Under the pieces are notes generated by a model, which saw only the letters and a program-made list of their open reading frames with translations, was not told the origin of the DNA and ran no database searches. Positions 7,927 through 16,850 of a DNA stretch of 47,079 nt are shown in pieces (within the stretch, counting starts at the first letter, position 1; each line of letters starts with the position of its first letter). This DNA is from Akkermansiaceae bacterium (GTDB taxonomy: Bacteria; Verrucomicrobiota; Verrucomicrobiia; Verrucomicrobiales; Akkermansiaceae), in NCBI GenBank assembly GCA_025457665.1, contig JALOTY010000021.1, forward strand, positions 1 through 47,079, in the 5' to 3' direction. Made by a program: the position numbers and the translations under genes.

Positions 7927-9624
7927 TCAACCCAGCGGCTCCGGTTTCAGGTCGAAGCGCATGTTCCGGCATCGATTGAGGGTGAGAGCCAAGCTGATCC
8001 CGCCGGTGGCGACTGCGATCGACAGCAAGAGCAGTGCGACCGGGAACTCGGAGATACCGATCGCGAACGCTGCGGCGGCGGACATTGCAGGGCAGAGCAT
8101 TCCGAATAGGATGGAGGGGACCGTTCGACTGAATCCCTGGCTCCGCAGCAAGGGCCCCGAGACGGCGCGGACCAGCCGCTTCATGGATGAGAGAGGGAAC
8201 AGGGCGAATCCAAGAAGCCAAGGCAGCAACAGCCAAGCGGTGATGGTGGCGGCGGTTTTCTCGAAGGCGAAGGTCGGTAGCGAGGCGGCGATCGCAACAC
8301 TCCAAAGCGTCGCCATACAAGCCCACCTCACAACCCATTCCTTGGCCGCGGCCCGCAGCCATTCCCCTGGGCAGATGGGAAGCAGGGCGAAGGAGGGAAA
8401 GTGTCCAATTCCCTGGGCCTCCATCAGCTCCAGCCACGGCTTGAAGCGGGAATCGCGGGATGGCCAAGTGATCAGGATCGCGAAGGCAGCGAGCGTGACC
8501 ACGCTGACAAATCCCCAAAAGCCATAGTCCTCAAACCAATTGCTGAAGCCCGGCCGATCGCTCAAGCCCTCCCAGATCCAGATCAGGCCGACCATGACCG
8601 CGAGGCTCGATCCTGCCCACTTGGTCCGCGCGAACCAGTTGAAGGCATCGTGGCTGCCAATCGTCGAGATCAACCGTTGGCGAGGGGTGAGCCAACGCCA
8701 GATCAGTCGATCGATCCCCGGCGTCTGCCGGTCCGGCAAGTAGCCCACGAGTCCGAACCAAGCGAAAGCGACCTCTTGGCGGATGTGTTTCCTCTGCTCT
8801 TCTTTGAGGGTGGCCTGCTCCGGAACTTCCGGCTGGGATTCATCCTCCGCGTCCTCCGATTCCAGGATCTCGTCCGTAGCAAAGAGCGAGGGATCTGCTG
8901 CAGCCGACTCCAGCGCGTGCCAGGCCTTCCACCATTCCCAGAGGGAAAAGATGAGCACGCCACCGAGGAAGATCCATTGAAGGATTCCTCCCGCCGCACC
9001 GTGATGTGGCAGGGACCATGGCATCGCGGGGATCCAGATTTGAGCCGCTGCTTTCACGACTCGCTCCCAGTTGTCACCGGTGGCACCGACCATCCATTTC
9101 GAAAGGAGGCCGTAACCGATAGTTGAGGCACCGCTCGCGAGCAGCACGATCACTGAGACCTTGCCTCCGGCGAGCAGGAAACCGGTGGCCATCGACAACA
9201 GCACCGCGGCCGTCACTTCGATGCTTTCATCGGAGCGGGAAACAAGGGCGCCTGCTAAGGCAAGCGCCAGCGCCAGCAAAGCGTCCCGGACTAGCGTTGG
9301 AAGGATTTCCCGGGTTTGGATCTGGCGGGTTGCAGTGAGGCTGGCGGGCGTCCACTCCGGCAGCCAGAGATGGGTCAGCCAAGCGCTGCGAAGTCTCATC
9401 CCAAGCAAGAAACCCATCACTCCGCCAGGAATGGCAGGCGCAGTTCCGGCACCCCCCTCTCCGAATAGTTTCGTACCCACATGCGAGAGTAAGGCGAATA
9501 GCACCAGCCCGCCGAAGATCGTCGCGGCCTTTTGCCTCAACCAGCCCGGCAAGGGCCCACGACCCTCGCTCTTTTTGCGAAGCCGACGGCGAAGCGGGCG
9601 TTCCCAGGCGGGGCGTGTCATCAT
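7927..9624 (-). CDS. Large polytopic membrane protein, partner of the ABC ATPase
   Basis: About 565 residues from ATG 9624, one base after the TGA of the ABC ATPase gene; an upstream in-frame start at 9651 would overlap that gene. The N-terminus is basic (RPLRRRLRKK), followed by many hydrophobic helices (for example TIFGGLVLFALLSHVG, DALLALALALAGALVS, VALLLLSIAVATGGISLALT). A soluble acidic loop of about 80 residues near 250-330 is rich in Glu and Asp. No family signature is recognised. Translational coupling makes it the likely permease of an ABC-2-like exporter, with one ATPase and one unusually large membrane subunit. Gene-free spacers lie on both sides of the pair. Confidence 0.75.
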   Translation of the reverse strand: MMTRPAWERPLRRRLRKKSEGRGPLPGWLRQKAATIFGGLVLFALLSHVGTKLFGEGGAGTAPAIPGGVMGFLLGMRLRSAWLTHLWLPEWTPASLTATRQIQTREILPTLVRDALLALALALAGALVSRSDESIEVTAAVLLSMATGFLLAGGKVSVIVLLASGASTIGYGLLSKWMVGATGDNWERVVKAAAQIWIPAMPWSLPHHGAAGGILQWIFLGGVLIFSLWEWWKAWHALESAAADPSLFATDEILESEDAEDESQPEVPEQATLKEEQRKHIRQEVAFAWFGLVGYLPDRQTPGIDRLIWRWLTPRQRLISTIGSHDAFNWFARTKWAGSSLAVMVGLIWIWEGLSDRPGFSNWFEDYGFWGFVSVVTLAAFAILITWPSRDSRFKPWLELMEAQGIGHFPSFALLPICPGEWLRAAAKEWVVRWACMATLWSVAIAASLPTFAFEKTAATITAWLLLPWLLGFALFPLSSMKRLVRAVSGPLLRSQGFSRTVPSILFGMLCPAMSAAAAFAIGISEFPVALLLLSIAVATGGISLALTLNRCRNMRFDLKPEPLG

Positions 9625-9625
9625 C

Positions 9626-10354
9626 TCAGTCGCAAGTTTCGGCGATCCCAAGTTCCCTATCGAGCCGCCGGATCACTTCGGCGGCGTCCCGTCCGTCCAT
9701 CCGTTCGTTCATGCAGACCCCACCCTGACCGATCACCACAATTCGGTCGGCAAATCTTGCCGCAAGCTCCGGGAACTGGGTGGTGTAAACGATGCAGCGC
9801 CCGCGCCCCGCTGCCGCTCGGGCGAGCTTGCGGAAGGCATCCATGCCGCGCGCATCCATGCCGGCTGCGAAGGGCTCATCGATCAGCCAGATCTCCGGGT
9901 CCGCGCAGTGCATGGCGAGCAGCACTGCCTTGTAGCGCTGGCCGCGGGAGAGGGTTTCTACTGGATGGAGCGCTATCTCTAACAACCCGAGACGTTCCAG
10001 CCATTCTTCGAGGTCGAGCGGAGGCATGGCGTCGATCCCGCGCCACAGTTCGGAAAAGATCGCGGCGTTGCGGATCGTGTCAGCCCCACCGAAATGGAAG
10101 CCGTCCCCGGGCAGCAGCATCAGCTTCTGGCGCTGGTCGAGTCGATCACGGTTCAGTCTTTCGCCGGCGATTCTCACTTCTCCCCGGTCCCAACCAAGGA
10201 TTCCCGCCAGGCAGCCGAGCAGCGTGGTCTTGCCCGCTCCGTTCACCCCCAGGACCGCGACGATCTCGCCGGGCTCGAACGACAAGTTGACATCGCGCAG
10301 CACCCACTTGGCTTCGTATCGTTTCCCTAGTCCATCCGTCTCGAGCAATGGCAT
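9626..10354 (-). CDS. ABC transporter ATP-binding protein
   Basis: 242 residues. Walker A is GVNGAGKTT at 36-44, the signature motif is LSRGQ at 135-139 (usually LSGGQ), and Walker B is IWLIDE ending at residue 160, followed by the usual downstream region (IVYTTQFPELAARFADRIVV). It is a cytoplasmic ATPase that drives a transporter, most like the ABC-2/CcmA type. The membrane-protein gene starts one base after its stop, so the two are translated together. The Gly-to-Arg change in the signature motif occurs in some functional ABC proteins and is not by itself a sign of decay. The substrate is unknown. Confidence 0.9.
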   Translation of the reverse strand: MPLLETDGLGKRYEAKWVLRDVNLSFEPGEIVAVLGVNGAGKTTLLGCLAGILGWDRGEVRIAGERLNRDRLDQRQKLMLLPGDGFHFGGADTIRNAAIFSELWRGIDAMPPLDLEEWLERLGLLEIALHPVETLSRGQRYKAVLLAMHCADPEIWLIDEPFAAGMDARGMDAFRKLARAAAGRGRCIVYTTQFPELAARFADRIVVIGQGGVCMNERMDGRDAAEVIRRLDRELGIAETCD

Positions 10355-10724
10355 AAGCGAGTCATCACGACCGCTGCGGACGAGTCAATCTTAGGCCTCG
10401 CGAAATCATGACTGCGAGCTTTCGCTCGTGCCTTTCTCACATGCTCCCAGCAAGGCGCAGTTTTGCCTTCTTCCGAGCCCACGGTCTTCGGCTCCCCGCC
10501 GCCGACGGTGTTGAGCCGAGTGCCACCTCATCCGGAGCGGGGAGCAGTGAATAGAGGCTTCAGGAAAAACTGAAATCGTGAAAAGGAAGAATGCTTCGCA
10601 GCATTTCAAAACCTGGCAGGATGGGAAATGTTTGGAGGTGAAACCCGTTGCTCGGTCCGCAACTTCCTGATTTCGCGTTTGATCGAGGTGATAGGCTCAT
10701 ATCCTACTCCTTCACACCTTCACT
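10355..10724. other. Gene-free spacer
   Basis: About 370 bp upstream of the ABC gene without a supportable gene. It holds small imperfect inverted repeats (GCTTTCGCTCG near 10407, CTTCGGCTC near 10488, GCTTCGCAGC near 10592) and one GGAGCGGGGAGC segment near 10534 like the heptad repeat at the window end. The ABC promoter must lie here, but I see no clear motif. Confidence 0.4.
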
Positions 10725-11507
10725 TCAGCGGATGAAGACCTCAACGATCTCGCCATCCTTCTCATAGACCAAGGCTCCCTTGTCATCAGGGAAGGGCATC
10801 CAGACATCGTACGATAAATTCCTGCCCGTTTTGACTCGCTCCTTGATCCGGACGCGCAAGAACAGGGCATCGGGACCTTCCTGCTGCCAGAATTCGAAAT
10901 GCGTGAACCCGGAGACATTCTCCCATCCACGATTCCCGGGCATGCTCATTTCCGCCAGGTCCTTCTCAAGCTTGCTGATCGCAACCCTGACCCTTCCCGT
11001 CACAACACCCTTCCCATCCTTTCGGATCAGCTCGATCTGGGGTGCACTCGTGAAATCCTCCTCATATTTCCCTGCCATCGACGCCGGACCGATCTCAGCC
11101 ACCACTTTTTCCTGATCTGTCTCGCACACGACATATCTTCCCGCCCCTTTCCATTCCTGGATCACCTCGAATCCAGGAGGATCCACATCGCCCGTCTTGA
11201 ACTCAGGAAAAGCTATCCCAAATGCCATGATCTTCTCTTCGGGCACTCCATCGAAACGGAGCAACCATGGAGCAGTCGCCACCAAACCGACGCCCAAACT
11301 CAGATTCCCGCAAAACGCACCACCTTCCGTCTGATAGATCGGTGTTTTCGTCATGTTCAGAACCTTGCCCTCGGGATCGAGGCGGAAAACCGTGATCGAC
11401 CATGGATCGGACACCTTCGGCGCTGGCCCCGCGTCCCCGGCCTCTGCCCGGTCATGGACCAGACACATCACCATGCAGGCGAGAATTCTGAAAAATGGAT
11501 TCTTCAT
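10725..11507 (-). CDS. Secreted hypothetical protein
   Basis: 260 residues from ATG 11507. The open frame extends further upstream, but that part is repeat-derived, and Met 11507 begins a signal peptide (MKNPFFRILACMVMCLVHDR, cleavage near AEA). The mature protein is beta-rich with no recognised domain; SITVFRLDPEGKVLNMTKTP and FTHFEFWQQEGPDALFLRVR are typical stretches. It ends VYEKDGEIVEVFIR. It stands alone with gene-free spacers on both sides. Export is likely; function cannot be inferred. Confidence 0.7.
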   Translation of the reverse strand: MKNPFFRILACMVMCLVHDRAEAGDAGPAPKVSDPWSITVFRLDPEGKVLNMTKTPIYQTEGGAFCGNLSLGVGLVATAPWLLRFDGVPEEKIMAFGIAFPEFKTGDVDPPGFEVIQEWKGAGRYVVCETDQEKVVAEIGPASMAGKYEEDFTSAPQIELIRKDGKGVVTGRVRVAISKLEKDLAEMSMPGNRGWENVSGFTHFEFWQQEGPDALFLRVRIKERVKTGRNLSYDVWMPFPDDKGALVYEKDGEIVEVFIR

Positions 11508-11633
11508 GCGAAGTGGGGTGGATTGGGAAGAGATTGAAGGGCGACCCATCATCAGACGCAAAGGTCGAGACGACGATTCAAAAAAAGATTCCGCACCTCT
11601 CAGTTGCGAGGAGCAGCCGAGCCGCTGCGCGGA

Positions 11634-11661
11634 AGTGCCAAGTGCCAAGTGCCAAGTGCCA
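11634..11661. repeat. Heptad tandem repeat, 4 x AGTGCCA
   Basis: Four exact head-to-tail copies of the 7-mer AGTGCCA. A 7-bp unit repeated four times also occurs at 46884-46911 with a different sequence. Slippage-prone microsatellite in a gene-free spacer. Confidence 0.9.
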
Positions 11662-11860
11662 ATGAACAGCCAAGGCTTCGCGCGGAGCATGCTCTTATCC
11701 TATCCATCCCATCCATCCTGGTCCAAATTCCCGGCTGTTCCTTTCGTTTCTTTCGATCCTTTCGTTGTTCCCAACTTCATCATCCCTTCCGTGTGTTCCG
11801 AGTATTCCGTGGTTCACTCATTCGTCGCGAGAAAGGTCCCATCGGCTGGGGGAGGGCATG
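11662..11860. repeat. Mosaic spacer repeat, inverted relative to 21700-21830
   Basis: No gene is supportable in the spacer 11508-11860. From about 11738 to 11835 it has TTTCG-rich, TTCATCA and TTCCGTG-type blocks in the same order as the reverse complement of 21745-21826. It also has CATCCATCCTGGTCC at 11710-11724, which recurs at 21898-21912. Translations give the phase-repeat peptide FRVFRVFRG often seen as a spurious ORF in related genomes. Confidence 0.6.
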
Positions 11861-11894
11861 AAAAAGGCCGTCACCGGGATGCGGTGACGGCCTT
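11861..11894 (-). terminator. Rho-independent terminator of glnB
   Basis: Perfect 12-bp stem AAGGCCGTCACC / GGTGACGGCCTT (11864-11875 and 11883-11894) with a 7-base loop. On the minus strand it is followed by a T-run (the AAAAA at 11861-11865). It lies 26 bp past the glnB stop. Confidence 0.85.
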
Positions 11895-11919
11895 GTTGGA
11901 AAACGGGATGCGTGAGGGA

Positions 11920-12355
<436 letters not shown>

Positions 12356-12450
12356 GGCGGATTCATGGCCAGAGGAAATCCTGCCAGCGGCGGGCTTTCC
12401 TTGCGAAATTCCGGGCGTTTCTTCGGGTGCGGCCCGGGAAGGCGCGAAAA

Positions 12451-13677
12451 TCAAGCCGGAGCTTGGTCGAGGTGGAAGGCATCGTGGACGGCGCGGGCGG
12501 CGTCTTCGATGCGGGTTTCATCGACGGTGACGGCGATCTTGATTTCCGAGGTGGAGATCATGCCGATGTTGATGCCGGCCTCACCGAGGGCGCGGAACAT
12601 GGTGGCGGCGACGCCGGAGTGGGAGCGCATGCCGATGCCGACGCAGGAGAGCTTGGCGATGCCGGCCTCGGTCTCGATGCGGGCATTGGAGCCGATGCCG
12701 GAGAGGACGGGCTTGAGGGCGGCCTGGGCGCGGCCGAGGTCGTTCGAATGCATCGTGAACGAATGGCGGGCGTAGCCATCGTGGGCGATGTTCGAAATGA
12801 TCATGTCGAGGTTGATTTCGGCATCGCCGAGGGCACCGAGGATTTTCCCGGACATGCCGGGTGCATCGGGGATGCCGGTGACGGTGACGCGGGCTTGGGA
12901 GCGCTCGATCGAGACTCCGCGGATGACGACGTTTTCCATGGCGGGATGTTCTTCGAGCACGAGGGTGCCCGGGTTGTCATTGAGGGAGGAACGGACTTCG
13001 AAGATGACGCCGTATTTTTTGGCGAACTCGACGGATCTCGACTGCATGACCTTGGCGCCGGAGGAGGCGAGTTCGAGCATTTCGTCGTAGGAAATTTCCG
13101 GGAGTTTGCGGGCGTTGGGGACGATGCGGGGGTCGCAGGTATAGACGCCATCGACATCGGTGAGGATCTGGCAGACATCGGCGCCGATGGCGGCGGCGAC
13201 GGCGATGGCGGTGAGGTCGGACCCGCCGCGGCCGAGGGTGTGGATCATGCCATCGGGCGTGACACCCTGGAAGCCGGCGACGACGAGGGATTTCCCTTCA
13301 TCGAGGGAGCGGCGCATGAAATCGGGGCGGATGTCCTCGATGCGGCCGCGGGTGTGGGAACCGGTGGTGAGGATGCCGGCCTGGCGACCGGTGACGGAGA
13401 CGGCTTCGACGCCGATGGCGTGGAGGGCCATGGTGACGAGGGCGATGGACTGCTGCTCACCGGTGGCGAGCAGGACGTCGAGTTCGCGCTCGCTGGGGTT
13501 TTCCCCGAACTCGCGGGCCATGCCGATGAGTTTGTCGGTGACGCCGGACATGGCGGAAACGACGGCGACGACTTGGTTGCCCTCGTCGCGGGTGCGTTTG
13601 ATGCGTGCGGCGACGTTGCGGATGCGGTCGGTGGTGCCGACGGAGGTGCCGCCGAATTTTTGGACGATGAGGGCCAT
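12451..13677 (-). CDS. lysC: Aspartate kinase
   Basis: 408 residues from ATG 13677. The open frame runs further upstream as antisense-like sequence, but this Met starts the invariant MALIVQKFGGTSVG. The kinase domain fills about 1-245, with GRGGSDLTA and the TDVDGVYTCDPRIV region. Two ACT domains follow (VTGIPDAPGMSGKILGALGD and VGIGMRSHSGVAATMFRALG). Length and layout match the single-function, lysine/threonine-inhibited aspartokinases of bacteria. It phosphorylates aspartate in the first step to lysine, threonine, methionine and diaminopimelate. The gene is divergent from the DUF2868 gene and lies upstream of glnB on the same strand. Confidence 0.95.
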   Translation of the reverse strand: MALIVQKFGGTSVGTTDRIRNVAARIKRTRDEGNQVVAVVSAMSGVTDKLIGMAREFGENPSERELDVLLATGEQQSIALVTMALHAIGVEAVSVTGRQAGILTTGSHTRGRIEDIRPDFMRRSLDEGKSLVVAGFQGVTPDGMIHTLGRGGSDLTAIAVAAAIGADVCQILTDVDGVYTCDPRIVPNARKLPEISYDEMLELASSGAKVMQSRSVEFAKKYGVIFEVRSSLNDNPGTLVLEEHPAMENVVIRGVSIERSQARVTVTGIPDAPGMSGKILGALGDAEINLDMIISNIAHDGYARHSFTMHSNDLGRAQAALKPVLSGIGSNARIETEAGIAKLSCVGIGMRSHSGVAATMFRALGEAGINIGMISTSEIKIAVTVDETRIEDAARAVHDAFHLDQAPA

Positions 13678-13780
13678 GGCCGGGCGCGCAGTGAAGGGGG
13701 AAAGGAGGAGCTTGGCAAGGCTGCTGCGCGCATGATGGGGGAGGGCTTGCAAATGGCGGTGGGTCGGGGAAAGTCGGGCG

Positions 13781-15082
13781 GTGCGGGAGCTGCGAGAGGA
13801 CCGATGGAGCTTGCCGGAGTTGATCGACTTCGAGCTGGCTTTGGCGTCGTGGGACGGGGTGGGTCCGGTCGAGCGGGTGGCGGGGGGAAATCGGCGCGAA
13901 ATCATGAAGCGCTGGCTTTCCGGGAGGTCGGGTGGAGTGGGTTCGAGGTGGGTGGGAGCGATGCGCTTGGCGGGGCTGGCGGCGGTCGGGCTGGCGGCGG
14001 CGGCGGGTTGTGGGGTGGTGTGGGGGGCGCTGGATGCGGGGCAGGAGCCGGCGGGATTGCGGGTTTTGTGGGTCTTGGGCGGGCTGTGGGTATTGCCGTG
14101 GTTCCTTTTTTTCCTTGGGGCGATCTTGTGGTTGCTGCGGGGGCGGCTGGCGGGGGGAGGATTTCTTTCGTGGGCGCTGCGGCACCTGGCCGAGCGGGCC
14201 TTGCCGCGTGAGGGTCGGGAAGTGATGGCCGGACTGGCGGCGCGGGGGGAACTGGCGCGGGCGCTGGGTTGGCGACTGGCAGGGTGGACGCAGGGGGTGG
14301 CGGCAGCTTTCCACGCCGGGGGGATTCTCGGGCTGGGGGCGATGGTGCTTTTCAAGCGGGTCGGGTTTTTCTGGGAGACGACCACGCGGGGGCTGGTGAG
14401 GGAGGGTTTGGAAACCGCGGTGGCGGGGCTTTCCGCGCCGTGGGGGTGGGTGTGGCCATGGGCGGTGCCGGATGTGGCGGGGTCCGAGCTGGGGGCGGAT
14501 TGGGCGGAGGCGGGGCTGGGCTGGTGGCCCTTTCTGATGCTGGTGCTGGCGGTCTGGGGGATTTTCCCGAGACTGCTGCTGGTCGCCGTGGCGAAATGGC
14601 GCGAGCGGCGGGTTCTGGCGGAGCTGGGTTTCGATGGTCCGGAGGCTCGGCGTCTCCACCGGGTGCTGACTCAGGTGAAACGCGGCGAGGAACCGAGCGG
14701 GCCGGCCGATGGGGCCTTGGTCGTGGCACTCGGAGCGGAGCCGGAGAGGGAGGCTTTACGGACTTTCCTGCTGCAGCGGCTGCGGATGAATCCGAGCGGG
14801 TGGGAATCGATGGGCGTGATGGATGAGGGCCGCGAGGAGCGGGCACGCGAGGCACTGGCGAAGGCCCCGGCGGGGATCGTGCTGGTGGCGGAGGCCTGGG
14901 CGCTGGCACCACGGCAGATGGAAAAGGCGTTGGCCGATGTCGCGCGGCGCGGGCAGGGGCGGCGGTTGGCGCTGGTGGTGACCGGGCAGGCCACGGCGGA
15001 ACAGAAGCGGGAGTGGGAGAAATTTGTCGATGCCGGCAAGGCCGCAGGACCCTGGGAACTCTGGTTTCACGAGAACTCATGA
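13781..15082 (+). CDS. DUF2868 membrane protein
   Basis: 433 residues from a GTG at 13781; an ATG at 13904 is an alternative but would remove the LPELIDFELALASWD segment that fits the family's N-terminus. Several membrane helices are visible (AGLAAVGLAAAAGCGVVWG, VLWVLGGLWVLPWFLFFLGA, then two more near 190 and 260), followed by a cytoplasmic C-terminal part with short conserved blocks (GALVVALGAEPEREAL, GIVLVAEAWALAPRQME). Length and order match DUF2868 proteins, which in gammaproteobacteria sit directly before a DUF3482 GTPase. The same pair exists here with a 4-bp ATGA overlap. The function of the pair is not established. Confidence 0.8.
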   Translation: MRELREDRWSLPELIDFELALASWDGVGPVERVAGGNRREIMKRWLSGRSGGVGSRWVGAMRLAGLAAVGLAAAAGCGVVWGALDAGQEPAGLRVLWVLGGLWVLPWFLFFLGAILWLLRGRLAGGGFLSWALRHLAERALPREGREVMAGLAARGELARALGWRLAGWTQGVAAAFHAGGILGLGAMVLFKRVGFFWETTTRGLVREGLETAVAGLSAPWGWVWPWAVPDVAGSELGADWAEAGLGWWPFLMLVLAVWGIFPRLLLVAVAKWRERRVLAELGFDGPEARRLHRVLTQVKRGEEPSGPADGALVVALGAEPEREALRTFLLQRLRMNPSGWESMGVMDEGREERAREALAKAPAGIVLVAEAWALAPRQMEKALADVARRGQGRRLALVVTGQATAEQKREWEKFVDAGKAAGPWELWFHENS

Positions 15083-16530
15083 GCACGTGGTGGAACGAAA
15101 ATGTGCCCGCCTTCGTGGTCGTGGGGCGGGTGAACGCGGGGAAATCCGCGACACTGGCGACGCTGCTGGAAGTTGACGACGATGCGGTGCTGCGCGTTTC
15201 CCCCACGCCGGGCGAAACCACGAGGGTGCAGGCCTTGCCGGTGATTTACGATGGCGAGGAATGGATCCGATTTCTCGACACGCCGGGTTTCCAGCAACCG
15301 CTGGAGGCGATGCGCGAGATCCGCCGTCTCGCTGGCAGCCGCGAACCGGGGCTGGAGGACCTGCGGGTTTTCGTGGAGTCCCGCAGCGAGGATTTCCCGG
15401 ATGAGACGAGGCTGTTAGAGCCGGTGCTGAAAGGGGCCGGGGTGCTCTATGTGGTGGATCCGGCGAAACCGCTGAGGGACGAGTTTCTTGCCGAGATCGA
15501 GATCCTCCGCTGGAGCGGTAGGCCGCGGCTGGCCTTGCTCAACCCGCAGGCGGATGCGGCGCCCTACCTGGAGAGCTGGCGGGAGAAGCTGGGCACGGCT
15601 TTCAATCTGACGCGGACCTTCGATGCCCACGGGGCGAAGTACGAGGAACGTCGTAAATTGATGCTGGCCCTGCTCCACATCGAGGAAAGGCATGCGGATC
15701 GCATCGGCCGGGTGCTGGAGGCAATGGATGCCGAATGGGCGCAGCGACGCGAAGAGGCGGCGGAAGCCCTGGTGGATTTCCTGGAAAAGGCGCTGACCCT
15801 GCGCAGCAGCGATGGCATCGATGAGCGGGACGAAGGCGTGCCAGCCCGCAAGGAGCGCAAAAGGCAGGCGTTGGTGGAGGAGTATTTCCAGAAGCTGGCG
15901 GAGATGGAATCGGCCTGTCTGGAGAAATGGCTGCGGATTTACCGACATCATTTGATCGAGGCCGATGCCGATCCGGTGCGTCACCGGGGGCTGGACCTTG
16001 CGACCGAGGAGACCTGGCGGAAATACGGCCTGAACCGTTGGCAACTGGCGCTCGCCGGGGCTGGAGTGGGCGCGGCGGCAGGGGCGGCCTTCGACCTCGG
16101 CGTGGGCGTCCACTCGCTGGGTGCGGGGACGGTCGTCGGCGCACTGGGCGGCGGAACGGCGGCATTTCTGAAGGGCGGGAAACTGCCGGAGCTGAAGGTC
16201 GATTTCGGCGGCGCGCGCCTGAAGGCGGGAGAAGGCAGGGCCCTGGTGGTGGGTCCGCCGGCGAGCCCGAATTTTCCCTGGGTGCTGCTGGATTCCATGC
16301 TGGTCCGATACGCCGCGATGCTGGAGCGGGCGCACGGTCGGCGCGACCGGGCCCGTCTGGACGCGGCGGCGGGGGCGAGCCGGGTGCGTGAGCTGGCGGG
16401 GGGACCAAGAGCGATTTTGCAGAAATGGTTCACCTCCTGCCTGAAGGGGAAACCCGACCGGAGCCGCGAGCCGGAGGTTTTCCGGGTTCTGTTAGTCCTC
16501 TTGGGAGGGTCGGAAAACGGTGGGGAGTGA
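15079..16530 (+). CDS. DUF3482-type GTPase
   Basis: 483 residues from ATG 15079, which overlaps the DUF2868 stop by 4 bp. G1 is GRVNAGKSA at 16-24, a threonine-bearing switch follows (PGETTRV), and G3 is FLDTPG ending at residue 70. No canonical NKxD is seen; ALLNPQAD occupies that place. The C-terminal half matches DUF3482 proteins, with a helical arm and a Gly/Ala-rich amphipathic stretch near 320-365 (AGAGVGAAAGAAFDLGVG) suited to membrane insertion. It probably cycles GTP at the membrane with its DUF2868 partner. Two in-frame TTA leucines here lie in CTGTTAG heptamers (15412 and 16489). Confidence 0.85.
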   Translation: MSTWWNENVPAFVVVGRVNAGKSATLATLLEVDDDAVLRVSPTPGETTRVQALPVIYDGEEWIRFLDTPGFQQPLEAMREIRRLAGSREPGLEDLRVFVESRSEDFPDETRLLEPVLKGAGVLYVVDPAKPLRDEFLAEIEILRWSGRPRLALLNPQADAAPYLESWREKLGTAFNLTRTFDAHGAKYEERRKLMLALLHIEERHADRIGRVLEAMDAEWAQRREEAAEALVDFLEKALTLRSSDGIDERDEGVPARKERKRQALVEEYFQKLAEMESACLEKWLRIYRHHLIEADADPVRHRGLDLATEETWRKYGLNRWQLALAGAGVGAAAGAAFDLGVGVHSLGAGTVVGALGGGTAAFLKGGKLPELKVDFGGARLKAGEGRALVVGPPASPNFPWVLLDSMLVRYAAMLERAHGRRDRARLDAAAGASRVRELAGGPRAILQKWFTSCLKGKPDRSREPEVFRVLLVLLGGSENGGE

Positions 16531-16618
16531 GCTGGCACACGTGAATTCGTAGGCGCGATTGCGGCATTCCGGGAGCGGGGAAAAGCGGCTATCCCTCAGG
16601 CGTCACACACACCCTCCC

Positions 16619-16819
16619 ATGACGCAAACCATCACCGCCTCCGATATCCCGCTTGTCCATGCCGCCGCCGAGGTCAGCGCGCGCAGTGAAGGACGAGTGT
16701 GCCACAAGCCAGCTTCGCCCGAGGCGGAATCCAAGCTGACGGTGATTTTCCTCTTTGCCCTTTCGATGTTCGCTCTGGCCGTGGTGTCCGTGACGGCAGG
16801 CTATTTCTGCTGGTTCTGA
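16619..16819 (+). CDS. Small single-pass membrane protein
   Basis: 66 residues from ATG 16619. The first 40 residues are polar, and the C-terminus is one hydrophobic helix (LTVIFLFALSMFALAVVSVT) ending in YFCWF. Composition and clean N-in/C-out topology suggest a real small membrane protein, but there is no visible ribosome-binding site and no family is recognised. It converges on sufD. A 7-bp hairpin (GGTGGGA / TCCCACC, 16827-16845) lies between the two genes. Confidence 0.5.
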   Translation: MTQTITASDIPLVHAAAEVSARSEGRVCHKPASPEAESKLTVIFLFALSMFALAVVSVTAGYFCWF

Positions 16820-16850
16820 GGCAGGAGGTGGGAACGACTCCCACCCGTGA

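Noticed and set aside
11604..11861. 85-residue plus-strand frame
   Set aside because: Translates repeats (CQVPSA, FRVFRVFRG) and is known as a spurious type in such spacers; not a gene.
12427..14211. Long open frame on the plus strand opposite lysC
   Set aside because: Its residues are Gly/Asp/Ala-rich and mirror the codon pattern of lysC on the other strand; no domain is visible. It is a GC-rich shadow.
16827..16845. Terminator between the small membrane gene and sufD
   Set aside because: A 7-bp stem without a T-run in either direction; mentioned only within the neighbouring gene entry.
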